Part shown: one piece after another, positions 1 to 6,897 of the stretch
Layout: every line of letters begins with the position of its first letter
How positions within the stretch are numbered: the stretch's first letter is position 1
Translations under genes and position numbers: made by a program
Assembly (NCBI GenBank): GCA_949878425.1
Contig: CATLAL010000003.1
Coordinates: forward strand, 1 to 64,000
Direction: 5' to 3'
From: an uncultured Oscillospiraceae bacterium
GTDB lineage: Bacteria > Bacillota > Clostridia > Oscillospirales > Oscillospiraceae
DNA: 64,000 nt
Notes under the pieces: model-generated
The model's input: only the letters and a program-made list of their open reading frames with translations
Database searches by the model: none
Told to the model about the DNA's origin: nothing

Positions 1-67
1 ACCTCTCTGCTGGAAGCAGCTTCTTCACGCGTTCCCATTGTTCTTTTGTCAATTCATATCGCTTCAT
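1..67 (-). CDS. IS5-family transposase, N-terminal fragment
   Basis: Only 22 codons lie in the window. They begin ATG at 67 and read MKRYELTKEQWERVKKLLP, the typical start of IS5-family DDE transposases (the x-LTDEQWERIxPLLP pattern of their N-terminal helix-turn-helix region). The catalytic DDE domain is outside the window. Family membership is supported by this motif alone. Whether the element is intact cannot be seen. Confidence 0.75.
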   Translation of the reverse strand, partial: MKRYELTKEQWERVKKLLPAER

Positions 68-124
68 GGCCCTATTTTCGCACTTTTATTTGATTTGTGC
101 AATATTTATTTTTCAAACAAGCCC
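1..124 (-). mobile_element. IS5-like insertion sequence, one end (partial)
   Basis: This is the end of an insertion sequence that continues beyond the window. It holds the first codons of a transposase on the minus strand and then an IS end reading GGGCTTGTTTGAAAAATA inward from position 124. The flanking TA at 125-126 fits a TA target duplication. The end closely matches both ends of the small element at 59302-59409, so the two are probably related. Family assignment (IS5, perhaps IS427 group) rests on the transposase start and the TA flank, and is an inference. Confidence 0.75.
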
Positions 125-125
125 T

Positions 126-218
126 AATGCCCAGCTGCTGAAGTGGGTCCGCCAGAATATTCTGGCTTTTGAGAAAGAGCACGGGAAGATCCAGTATCCT
201 CCGGAGGATGAGGAGTAA
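126..218 (+). pseudogene. Ribbon-helix-helix protein remnant cut by the IS
   Basis: An open frame running out of the IS end encodes NAQLLKWVRQNILAFEKEHG and then KIQYPPEDEE before a stop. It aligns with the C-terminal half of the intact protein at 257-448, which ends AFEKEHGKIPYPPEDEE. The N-terminal half, including the beta strand that contacts DNA, is missing because the IS inserted at the TA at 125-126. This was a tandem paralogue of the next gene. It now lacks a start codon and is probably dead. Confidence 0.8.
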
Positions 219-256
219 AACTTTCCATAACGTTTGGACAGGCAGGTGGGTGAAAT

Positions 257-448
257 ATGGTTAAGAGATCAAAAGATAAGCATTTAGGGATTACCTTTGA
301 CCGGGAGACCCATTACAAGCTGTGCAGCGTTTCGGAATACGAGGGGCGCAGTATCTCGGCGCATGTGCTCTATCTGATCCGCAAGGATATTGTTGCCTTT
401 GAGAAGGAGCACGGAAAAATCCCGTATCCTCCGGAGGATGAGGAATAA
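257..448 (+). CDS. Small Arc-like ribbon-helix-helix protein
   Basis: This 63-residue protein has the layout of an Arc/MetJ ribbon-helix-helix fold: a short strand (GITFDRETHYKL, residues 11-22), then two helices spanning the EYEGRSISAHVLYLIRKDI segment (about 28-46). It ends in a charged tail (AFEKEHGKIPYPPEDEE). Such proteins bind DNA as dimers and often autoregulate or act as antitoxins, but no toxin gene is adjacent. A GGTGGG ribosome site precedes the ATG. An IS-truncated paralogue lies 38 bp upstream, so the pair arose by tandem duplication. Its target is unknown. Confidence 0.75.
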   Translation: MVKRSKDKHLGITFDRETHYKLCSVSEYEGRSISAHVLYLIRKDIVAFEKEHGKIPYPPEDEE

Positions 449-521
449 AAATTTCTCCAACCCTCTAGCCAAGAGCAAACATTTGTTGTATAATATAGAG
501 GCAAAGCAAAAGCGAAAGAAA

Positions 522-584
522 GCGAAACGTAGTTTCGCGCAAAAAGTTTTCTTTTGATTCTTTTCTTTTTCAAAAGAAAAGAAT
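522..584 (-). repeat. F repeat copy 1 (double hairpin)
   Basis: Two palindromes are joined by an A/T-rich linker: GCGAAACGTAGTTTCGC (522-538) and a 28-bp ATTCTTTTC-type palindrome (557-584). It is the reverse complement of copies at 60679 and 38255. It sits just upstream of radA, and its end overlaps a spurious upstream ATG at 583. Confidence 0.85.
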
Positions 585-609
585 GAATACCAAATCCCCG
601 AGGTGTCGC

Positions 610-1986
610 ATGGCAAAGCAGCGCACGGTATTTTACTGCACGGAGTGTGGGAACGAGACGCCGAAGTGGGCGGGGAAGTGTCCCGCCTGCGGGGCGTGGA
701 ACACGGTAGTAGAGCAGGAGGCGGCACCGAAGGGCCGCTCATCCCGGCAGGCGATCGGGGGAAGAGGCGGCTTTCATACTGTAAAGGCTATTTCCCTGAC
801 AGAGGTTGATACTGCACAGGAAATTCGGTTTCCCACCGGAATGGGGGAGCTGGACCGGGTTCTGGGCGGCGGAGCGGTCAAGGGCTCTCTGGTCCTGGTA
901 GGCGGCGCGCCGGGGGTAGGGAAGAGCACGCTGCTGCTCCAGATCTGCGCCAGTCTGTGCCGGGAGAACCGGGTGCTGTACGTATCCGGGGAGGAGTCGG
1001 TGCGACAGCTGAAGCTGCGGGCCCAGCGTCTGGGGGTGTCCGGCGGGAATCTGCTGGTGCTGTCGGAGACAGGTCTGGAGGACGTTTTGCAGTCCGTATC
1101 CGACGAATCGCCGGACATCCTCATTGTGGACTCCATCCAGACGCTGTACAACGGCGCGCTGGAGAGCCCGCCGGGCAGCGTGGGCCAGGTGAAGGACTGC
1201 ACCATGGCCCTGATGCAGCTGGCCAAAGGCCGGGACGTGACAGTATTTGTCATCGGCCACGTCAACAAGGAGGGCTCTATTGCCGGTCCCAAGGTCCTTG
1301 AGCATATGGTGGACTGTGTGCTCTACTTTGAGGGGGAGCAGCACAGCACCTGCCGCATTCTCCGGGCGGCGAAGAACCGCTTCGGGGCCACCAACGAGAT
1401 CGGGGTCTTTGAGATGCTGGACACCGGTCTGGAGGAGGTGGAAAACCCCTCCCAGATGCTTCTCTCCGGCCGGCCGGAGGGCGCGCCGGGCACCTGCGTC
1501 ACCTGCGTGATGGAGGGGGTACGGCCTGTGCTGGCGGAGATTCAGGCCCTGCTGGCCCCGGCCTCCTACGGCAACGCCCGCCGCTCCAGCAACGGATTTG
1601 ACTTCGGCCGGGCGGCGATGCTGCTGGCGGTGCTGGAGAAGCGGGGCGGGCTGAAGGTGTCCGTCTGCGATGCGTACCTGAATATTATCGGCGGATTGAC
1701 CTTGGACGAGCCTGCCGCCGACCTGGCGGCAGTGCTGGCCCTGGCCTCCAGCTATCTGGACAGGCCGATTTCCGGCGATCTGGCCGCCATCGGCGAGGTG
1801 GGGCTCACTGGAGAGCTGCGGGCTGTGAATCATCTGGACCAGCGTCTCAGCGAGGTGCGCCGTCTGGGATTTAAAGCCTGTGTGATTCCGCGCCGCCGGG
1901 GCAAGCAGCCAGCGCCTATGGAGGGCCTGCGGGTTGTGGAGGCCGCCAACATCGGCGAAGCGATCCGCGCGGCGCTGGGAAAGTAA
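610..1986 (+). CDS. radA: DNA repair protein RadA
   Basis: RadA is a RecA-like DnaB-type branch-migration ATPase that processes recombination intermediates in the cytoplasm. The 458-residue product shows the full family layout: a four-cysteine zinc finger (C10, C13, C24, C27), Walker A GAPGVGKST at 99-107, the RadA signature KNRFG at 255-259, and a C-terminal Lon-protease-like domain from about 340. The start at 610 is chosen because it gives the family-typical MAKxRTxFxC start and has a GAGGTG ribosome site 5 nt upstream. An in-frame ATG at 583 lies inside repeat F1 and lacks such a site. The gene stands alone on this strand and is followed by repeat F2. Confidence 0.95.
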   Translation: MAKQRTVFYCTECGNETPKWAGKCPACGAWNTVVEQEAAPKGRSSRQAIGGRGGFHTVKAISLTEVDTAQEIRFPTGMGELDRVLGGGAVKGSLVLVGGAPGVGKSTLLLQICASLCRENRVLYVSGEESVRQLKLRAQRLGVSGGNLLVLSETGLEDVLQSVSDESPDILIVDSIQTLYNGALESPPGSVGQVKDCTMALMQLAKGRDVTVFVIGHVNKEGSIAGPKVLEHMVDCVLYFEGEQHSTCRILRAAKNRFGATNEIGVFEMLDTGLEEVENPSQMLLSGRPEGAPGTCVTCVMEGVRPVLAEIQALLAPASYGNARRSSNGFDFGRAAMLLAVLEKRGGLKVSVCDAYLNIIGGLTLDEPAADLAAVLALASSYLDRPISGDLAAIGEVGLTGELRAVNHLDQRLSEVRRLGFKACVIPRRRGKQPAPMEGLRVVEAANIGEAIRAALGK

Positions 1987-1997
1987 TGGAGGCGCAC

Positions 1998-2118
1998 ATT
2001 CTTTTTCTTAAAAGCGTCGCTTACGGCGCCCGCAGGTCGCCGGCGAGCCTAAACCGCCTTGCAGGCGGTCCACGGAAAAAGAATCAAAAAGAACTTTACC
2101 GCGAAACTCCATTTCGCA
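1998..2118 (+). repeat. F repeat copy 2 (long variant)
   Basis: Same unit as the other F repeats: ATTCTTTTTC arm, AAAAAGAATC arm, AAAAAGAACTTT linker, then the GCGAAACTCCATTTCGC palindrome (2101-2117). Here about 60 bp with extra GC-rich hairpins sits between the first two arms. The same insert, diverged, is found in copy 3 at 8417, so long and short subtypes exist. It lies 12 bp after the radA stop. Confidence 0.85.
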
Positions 2119-2195
2119 ATCTTTGAAAGCTCTGGGAGAGCAAAAGTCAATTGGGAGCTTCAGGAAGGAGGGGCCCTGCGGGGGTACAGTATAGA

Positions 2196-2225
2196 TTGAA
2201 CAAAATATATGGTCGTTTTGTTCAA
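2196..2225. repeat. TTGAACAAAA palindrome, left
   Basis: TTGAACAAAA and TTTTGTTCAA face each other across a 10-nt loop. The 13-mer starting at 2194 recurs at 4736. No T-run follows, so it is not an obvious terminator. It may be an origin, recombination or protein-binding site of the adjacent element. Confidence 0.6.
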
Positions 2226-2735
2226 AACAAGGCCGGAAGGGGAGCCGTAGGTGGGTTTCCCTCCCGGCTTTTTGCTGTTAGGCAATGTGGCGGGTGTCGC
2301 GCCGTGGGCCGGACGGCGGAGCGGCCGGGACCAGCCCGGAGCGGGGCAGAGGCCACCGCGCAGAGCCGGGGCCGGGTCCCCGAACGGCGGGGGGCCCGCC
2401 GCCGGGGACCCGAGCCCCGGGCCAAGGCCAAAACCGCACAACAACAGCCGTTTTGTGGCGCGAGACGGCGCGTATGCGCCCGAGCGCGACCAGTCGCGGA
2501 GCGACTGCACAACAACGCCTGTTTTGTGCGAATTTGGCCGACAGGCGGGCCGTGGCCGTAGGGCGGCACCAAGGGGAGGGCGGCAACGGACCCGGCCAGG
2601 CGCGGGCGCGGGAGGGCCGGGGAGGGGCCCGCGCAAGCCGGGCCGGGGACGCGCCGCCCGGGGTTAGAACGCCGCTCCCGGAAGCGCCGGACCCCCTACT
2701 TGATATAGGGTCGTTATTGCGTCAGGACCTTCGCC
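2226..2735. other. GC-rich noncoding arm with repeated hairpins
   Basis: No convincing gene lies in these 510 bp, although extreme GC content leaves all frames open by chance. Two related 26-bp units share GCACAACAAC and TTTTGTG (2435-2460 and 2506-2531). Each can fold through its CACAA/TTGTG ends. A CAGTCGC/GCGACTG hairpin (2491-2507) lies between them. Position just upstream of a Rep gene makes this the best candidate for a double-strand replication origin. Confidence 0.5.
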
Positions 2736-4019
2736 ATGGAGCCCCTGCACAACGCGCGTATCAAACGCTATCCGGACGGGTCCGCTGAACTCCTCATCGG
2801 GTCCAGGCCCTTCGGAGGCGGCAATATCAGCCGCCCGCCCGCCTGTATGGACGATGAGAAGCCCCCCTTTCTCCCCATGCTCGAATCTCCGGAGGAGCGT
2901 CTGGAGCGGGAGTACGCCAGCCTGGAACGGGACGCTATCGCCCTGGAGGACCGCGCCGACAGCCAGTCCGCCAACGCCGCCGCCTGCCGCGCGGTAGCCG
3001 TCCGGCGGTCCGTCCGCCGCGCCCGGAAAGCCGTCCGCGACCTGGCCCGCTCCAACGACTGGGCCTATTTCGTGACCCTCACCCTCGACCCGGAGAAGGT
3101 GGACCGCTATAGCTTCGATGCCGTCTGGAAGCACCTGCGCCACTGGCTCGGGAACGCCGTGCGCCGGAAGGGCCTCGCCTACGTCCTGGTCCCGGAGCAC
3201 CACAAGGATGGGGCCCTCCACTTCCACGGCTTCTTCAACGCCGCCCTGGAAGCCGTGGATTCCGGCACCCTCTCCGTTCCGGGACGCAAGGCCCCCGTGA
3301 AAGCCCGCTCAGAGGCCCATAGGGAGGCCCTGGAGCGCATGGGGGGCCGCACCGTGTATAACCTCCCGGACTGGGGCTGGGGCTTCTCTACGGCCATTCA
3401 TTTGTACGGGGAGCGGGAGGCGGCGATTTCCTATGTCTGCAAGTACATCGGCAAGGAGATGGACGGCCCGGCGGGGGAGCCCATGGCCGCGCCCGTCAAA
3501 ACCGGCGGGCGGTGGTACTACTCCGGCGGGGCCCTCCAGCGGCCCGCCGTGGAATGGTTTGATACAGATGTTCGAGAGTGGGAGGACTATCCCGGATGGT
3601 TCCAGCCGGAGGAGTATCCGTGCGCCTCCTTCCTGATGTTGCGGGTTACAGCAGAGGGCGAAGTCCTGGCACCATATTTCAAGAATGCTGTAGATGGAAC
3701 GGATGTTTTAAATGAAACATCCGTTCTGGAAAAGGGCAACGCCGTAGGCGTGGAAGGGGACCGTGACCGGCCTCCAGAGGAGGCGGTCACAGTGGGCCCC
3801 GGTCCATCCGCTGGCCGCGCTGATGGGCAGTCCGTGCGCCGCCGTGACCGCGAAAGCTCCGCCGTAGTCCGGGATGGCTTCGGGGCCGCTCTGTCTGCCT
3901 CGCGCCCCGCGCACACTCCACCCAATTTTCCCCAGTTGACATTTTTGGGACTGTCAAACAGCCCCGCACCCCCTGGGGCACAGCCCCCGCAGAGGGGCAG
4001 GGCCCAAAATGACCAATGA
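2736..4019 (+). CDS. HUH rolling-circle replication initiator (G2P-like Rep)
   Basis: The 427-residue product has the three ordered motifs of HUH endonucleases that nick an origin and stay linked to its 5' end: FVTLTLDP (112-119), the metal-binding H-F-H at 162-164 (LHFHGFF), and a catalytic Tyr motif SYVCKYIGK (Y233, K236). One Tyr is present, as in inovirus gene II-like and plasmid Reps. IS91-type transposases usually have two. The charged, helical N-terminal 105 residues and the C-terminal 150 are less typical. The ribosome site is weak (AGGACC). A tyrosine recombinase gene follows after 27 bp. An inovirus, plasmid or transposon origin are all possible. Confidence 0.8.
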   Translation: MEPLHNARIKRYPDGSAELLIGSRPFGGGNISRPPACMDDEKPPFLPMLESPEERLEREYASLERDAIALEDRADSQSANAAACRAVAVRRSVRRARKAVRDLARSNDWAYFVTLTLDPEKVDRYSFDAVWKHLRHWLGNAVRRKGLAYVLVPEHHKDGALHFHGFFNAALEAVDSGTLSVPGRKAPVKARSEAHREALERMGGRTVYNLPDWGWGFSTAIHLYGEREAAISYVCKYIGKEMDGPAGEPMAAPVKTGGRWYYSGGALQRPAVEWFDTDVREWEDYPGWFQPEEYPCASFLMLRVTAEGEVLAPYFKNAVDGTDVLNETSVLEKGNAVGVEGDRDRPPEEAVTVGPGPSAGRADGQSVRRRDRESSAVVRDGFGAALSASRPAHTPPNFPQLTFLGLSNSPAPPGAQPPQRGRAQNDQ

Positions 4020-4046
4020 ATTTTCATTCGGAAAGGGTGCATTATT

Positions 4047-4568
4047 ATGACAACGGAATACCTGTTGCGCAAGGAGTTGGAGCATGTTCTCGCGGCCCTC
4101 ATGCCGCAAAATGCCCTGATTGTTGAGACGGTTTTACAAACCGGGCTCCGTATCTCCGATGTCCTTGAGTTGAAAACATCTGACCTCAAAAACAGCATGT
4201 GGGTGAGGGAGAAAAAGACCGGCAAGAAGCACCGGTGCGGCCTCAAAAATGACCTTCTGCGGCGGATTCTGGCTCAGGCCGGGCCGGTTTGGGCCTTTCC
4301 GGGGCGTAAGGCCGGGGAGCACAAAACCCGGCAGGCCGTCTGGGCAGACGTCAAACGGGCGGCGGCGGCTTTCCGCCTCCCGCAGAACATCGGGACCCAC
4401 TCTTTTCGGAAGGTCTATGCCGTGGACCTCCTGGTGAAGTATGGCGACCTTCCGAGGGTCCAACGGGCCATGGGCCATTCCGCGCCGTCTATCACGGCTA
4501 TTTATGCAATGGCCGACCATCTCATGGAGAGTAAGCACCCCGGTCACGTAAAATCGGACTTGACGTGA
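4047..4568 (+). CDS. Compact tyrosine recombinase, catalytic domain only
   Basis: At 173 residues this is about half the usual integrase length. It begins almost at the catalytic domain, so the N-terminal core-binding (SAM-like) domain is absent. All catalytic residues can be placed: R35 (TGLRISDV), Lys in KKTGKK (57-61), H118-x-x-R121 (GTHSFRK), H144 (MGHSAP) and nucleophile Y153 (IYAMAD). AAAGGG precedes the ATG. It follows the Rep gene by 27 bp and is probably co-transcribed. Small recombinases also accompany some IS91-like and plasmid Reps. It could integrate or resolve the element. Confidence 0.85.
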   Translation: MTTEYLLRKELEHVLAALMPQNALIVETVLQTGLRISDVLELKTSDLKNSMWVREKKTGKKHRCGLKNDLLRRILAQAGPVWAFPGRKAGEHKTRQAVWADVKRAAAAFRLPQNIGTHSFRKVYAVDLLVKYGDLPRVQRAMGHSAPSITAIYAMADHLMESKHPGHVKSDLT

Positions 4569-4589
4569 CGCCGCTCTCTGGCTTATAAT
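4560..4589 (+). promoter_or_regulatory. Predicted sigma-A promoter
   Basis: TTGACG (4560-4565) and a perfect TATAAT (4584-4589) are separated by 18 bp. It overlaps the end of the recombinase gene and reads toward the XerC-like gene at 4833, across a leader of about 235 nt containing the TTGAACAA palindromes. Confidence 0.65.
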
Positions 4590-4655
4590 GGGAGACGCAA
4601 ATCTGTGAGAAAGGAGCGACGCAGGGCCAGGCCCCCCCAGACAGGGCCGCAGGCT

Positions 4656-4681
4656 TTGAACAAGAACGACTATTTTGTTCC
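4656..4681. repeat. TTGAACAA hairpin, imperfect
   Basis: TTGAACAAGAACGAC then TATTTTGTTC: an imperfect version of the palindrome at 2196, in opposite internal orientation (left copy carries GGTCG, this one CGAC). It is followed at 4704-4716 by CCGGAAGGGGAGC, also found after the left palindrome. Confidence 0.5.
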
Positions 4682-4735
4682 TTCATCCGCTTCGGTGCGC
4701 GACCCGGAAGGGGAGCGCTTTTGAATTGGAAACGA

Positions 4736-4765
4736 GATTGAACAAAATAAAAATTTTGTTCAATC
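4736..4765. repeat. Perfect GATTGAACAAAAT palindrome
   Basis: Arms of 13 bp with a 4-nt loop. No T-run follows on either strand, so a terminator role is unlikely. The arm equals the 13-mer at 2194-2206, making these two sites candidate ends of the Rep-integrase unit. Confidence 0.65.
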
Positions 4766-4832
4766 TAGGGGAGGGCAGACCCGGCGGAGAACCGGATTTT
4801 CGTGCCCTCCAGCTCGCGGGCATGACCAGCCT

Positions 4833-5837
4833 ATGATTAATTACAGAGACGAGTCGCCTCAAATTCTCTGCGACTTTCTATCGTACCATGAGACGATCAA
4901 GGCGCATTCCCAGAAAACTGTAGACGAATACTTTTTGGATCTGCGCAACTTCTTCCGCTATATGAAACAGTCCCGGGACCGCTCCCTGCGGAACAAGCCC
5001 TGGGACGAGATCTCCATTATGGATATTGATATCCAGTTCATCCGCACCATCACGCTGACGGATATCTACGGCTACCTCACCTACCTGAGCCGGGACCGGG
5101 CCCAGCAGCCCAACAGCGACCGGACCGCCTACGGCCTGAGCGCCGCCACCCGTGCCCGGAAAATCGCAACGCTCCGCTCCTTTTTTAATTACCTGACCCA
5201 GAAGGTCCACCTCCTGGAAAGTAATCCCATCAAGGACCTGGATTCCCCCAAGCTGATGAAAACCCTGCCCAGGTATCTGACCCTGGATGAGAGCATGGAA
5301 CTGCTGGAGAGCGTGGACGGCCCCAACCAGGAGCGGGACTACTGCATCCTCACGTTTTTCCTCAACTGCGGTCTGCGGATCTCCGAGCTGATCGGACTGG
5401 ACCTGGGCGATGTTCAGGATGACGCGCTGCGGGTCCTGGGCAAGGGAAACAAGGTCCGCGTTGTCTATCTCAACGATGCCTGCAAGGCCGCGCTGGAGCG
5501 CTATCTGGCTGTGCGGCGGCCCATCACGGGCCGGGACCAAAATGCCCTCTTTCTCTCCTCCCGGAACCAGCGGATCAGCCGCTCCAATGTCCACGCGCTG
5601 GTAAAAAAGCACCTGAGCCAGGCCGGGCTGGACAGCGCCCGGTATTCCGCCCACAAGCTCCGCCACACCGCCGCCACCCTGATGCTGCAAAACGGTGTGG
5701 ATGTCAAGGCGGTGCAGGAGGTGCTGGGCCACGAGCACCTGAACACCACGGAAATTTACACCCACATTGACAACGAGGCGTTGCGGGTAGCCGCCCGCGC
5801 CAACCCTCTGGGGCGGGTCAAGCCGCCGAAGAAATAA
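4833..5837 (+). CDS. XerC/XerD-like tyrosine recombinase
   Basis: A full-length 334-residue tyrosine recombinase with an N-terminal core-binding domain (about 1-125, FLSYHETIKAHSQKTVDEY) and a C-terminal catalytic domain. The residues are Arg in GLRISELIGL, Lys in GKGNKVRVV, H-x-x-R in HKLRHTAAT, His in GHEHLNT and Tyr in EIYTHI. Such proteins resolve chromosome dimers at dif or integrate elements. Length and family resemblance fit a chromosomal XerC-like gene, but the adjacent Rep-integrase unit leaves a mobile-element role open. The start lacks a clear ribosome site. A promoter at 4560 could drive it. Confidence 0.85.
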   Translation: MINYRDESPQILCDFLSYHETIKAHSQKTVDEYFLDLRNFFRYMKQSRDRSLRNKPWDEISIMDIDIQFIRTITLTDIYGYLTYLSRDRAQQPNSDRTAYGLSAATRARKIATLRSFFNYLTQKVHLLESNPIKDLDSPKLMKTLPRYLTLDESMELLESVDGPNQERDYCILTFFLNCGLRISELIGLDLGDVQDDALRVLGKGNKVRVVYLNDACKAALERYLAVRRPITGRDQNALFLSSRNQRISRSNVHALVKKHLSQAGLDSARYSAHKLRHTAATLMLQNGVDVKAVQEVLGHEHLNTTEIYTHIDNEALRVAARANPLGRVKPPKK

Positions 5838-5847
5838 AAAGCTTCTG

Positions 5848-5885
5848 CAAGAGGCGGCGCAGCCTTTCGACTGTGCCGCCTCTTG
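5848..5885 (+). terminator. Hairpin after the recombinase gene
   Basis: CAAGAGGCGGC and GCCGCCTCTTG form an 11-bp stem 10 bp after the stop codon. No strong T-run follows, so termination may be weak. The rest of 5886-6110 shows nothing recognisable. Confidence 0.55.
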
Positions 5886-6110
5886 TCCTGGACTGTGGGG
5901 AACGTACGGTTTCCCCAAAATTTCTAAAAGGGTCTCTTGCTTTTTCCCTCCGAATCAGCTACATCCGGAAACAAGGAGAGAAACGATCATAAAAAAACCG
6001 ACGACTGAAGAACGTATGCTCCCCCTGCCGTTCCTTTGGGAAGCGGCGGGGGGAGTCCTTGTCTGCCGGCGGCTCTGCTTGGGCCTGCTGATTTCTTTCA
6101 AAATACGCCC

Positions 6111-6632
6111 CTATTTCCGAACGCCGATAAAGTGCAGAAACCGGATGGCCTTGTAGTCGTAGGTATTCAGCGGCCGGTTGTCGGCGTCGTAGCTGTGGGC
6201 GGCGATCAGCACATCCGCCGGCTGGAGCGCCGGCTGCCGCAGCAGAGCTACCACCACCGGCGAGTGGTTCCAGCTCTCGCCGGAGAAGGACAGCTGTACC
6301 ACATCGCCAGGCAAAATCTGGCTGATGGGAACATCCTCCGCCACCGGTCCCACAGTGCCCTCCCCTCTCGTCATAAAGCGGTAGAAGTACTCTACCCCCG
6401 TCCAGGCCGGGGCCTTGTCGTTTGCGTTAATGTAGTACCACCCAAAATCCTTGGTGTAGTTCATGACCCCGCTGCCGGCGTAGACGGACTGGGAGGCAAA
6501 ATTTGTACAGTCCCCGCCGATTTTCTCGTAGTCGTAAAAGGCCGGGTTTCTGCCGTAGGCCCACTTTCTGGCGTAGAGCACCGCCGCCTTCCTGTTATAC
6601 GGCGTCAGCGCCGTCTGATCGAACGAAGCCAA
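6111..6632 (-). CDS. Amidase-domain protein (Amidase_6-like)
   Basis: The 173-residue protein resembles the putative amidase domain found at the C-terminus of spore and cell-wall hydrolases in clostridia: YNRKAAVLYARKWAYGRNP, then GGDCTNFASQ with the likely catalytic Cys, and a later His in GESWNHSPVV. The core is papain-like (Cys/His). A TTG start at 6632 is chosen because AAGGGGTGA lies 6-7 nt upstream and family members begin close to the YNRxAAV motif. A longer frame to 6698 has no such support. There is no signal peptide, so its location and substrate are unclear. Confidence 0.75.
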   Translation of the reverse strand: MASFDQTALTPYNRKAAVLYARKWAYGRNPAFYDYEKIGGDCTNFASQSVYAGSGVMNYTKDFGWYYINANDKAPAWTGVEYFYRFMTRGEGTVGPVAEDVPISQILPGDVVQLSFSGESWNHSPVVVALLRQPALQPADVLIAAHSYDADNRPLNTYDYKAIRFLHFIGVRK

Positions 6633-6809
6633 GAAAACATCACCCCTTCCGCCCAGTATATGCGGAAGGCATCGCGTTTGCCCCCATTTTAACGTCAAAG
6701 GGCAGGAAAAGAATCATGCCTTCTTTTGTGTCCATTGGGCGGACTGCGCCGCGCCAGGCCGCGGGCGTCTGGCGCGGAGAAAAAATGGGCGGAACATAGA
6801 AAATTGGGA

Positions 6810-6838
6810 TTGAATCCCTGGAGGAAACCGTGTATAAT
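6810..6838 (+). promoter_or_regulatory. Predicted sigma-A promoter of the lipoprotein gene
   Basis: TTGAAT (6810-6815) and TATAAT (6833-6838) with a 17-bp spacer, 60 bp before the start codon at 6898. Confidence 0.75.
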
Positions 6839-6897
6839 GCTCTCGTATGCCGTCGCGGCGCGGCGGCTAAAATTCTAGGAAAAGGATGCTGACTCAC

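Larger units (their letters stand above)
2194..4765 (+). mobile_element. Candidate Rep-integrase mobile unit, about 2.5 kb
   Basis: A HUH Rep gene and a compact tyrosine recombinase gene lie in one orientation between two copies of the 13-mer GATTGAACAAAAT (2194-2206 and 4736-4748), each part of a palindrome. A second pair of direct repeats, CCGGAAGGGGAGC, is at 2233-2245 and 4704-4716, just inside. The left arm (2226-2735) is a GC-rich noncoding stretch with hairpins. No capsid, mobilisation or resistance gene is present. The layout suggests a minimal integrative rolling-circle element, a phage satellite or a remnant. The boundaries are inferred from the repeats only. Confidence 0.55.

Noticed and set aside
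583..612. ATG at 583 as start of radA
   Set aside because: It lies in repeat F1; ATG 610 has a proper ribosome site and the family start.
739..1833. Long open frames opposite radA, lon, alaS and the M56 gene (for example also 24119-25927, 50154-52763, 61470-63878)
   Set aside because: They are antisense frames kept open by high GC third positions; they have low-complexity, Gln/Ala/Leu-rich products and no ribosome sites.
2151..2788. Overlapping open frames in the GC-rich arm
   Set aside because: All are low-complexity Arg/Gly/Pro products in a region without stops because of extreme GC content; noncoding origin-like DNA fits better.
4581..4660. c-di-GMP-like riboswitch words (GACGCAA and GCGACGCAGGGCC)
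   Set aside because: The conserved GEMM core and pairing pattern are not present; only a promoter and leader are supported.
6036..6692. 218-aa frame opposite the amidase gene
   Set aside because: It is the antisense shadow of the amidase; the minus frame has the domain motifs.
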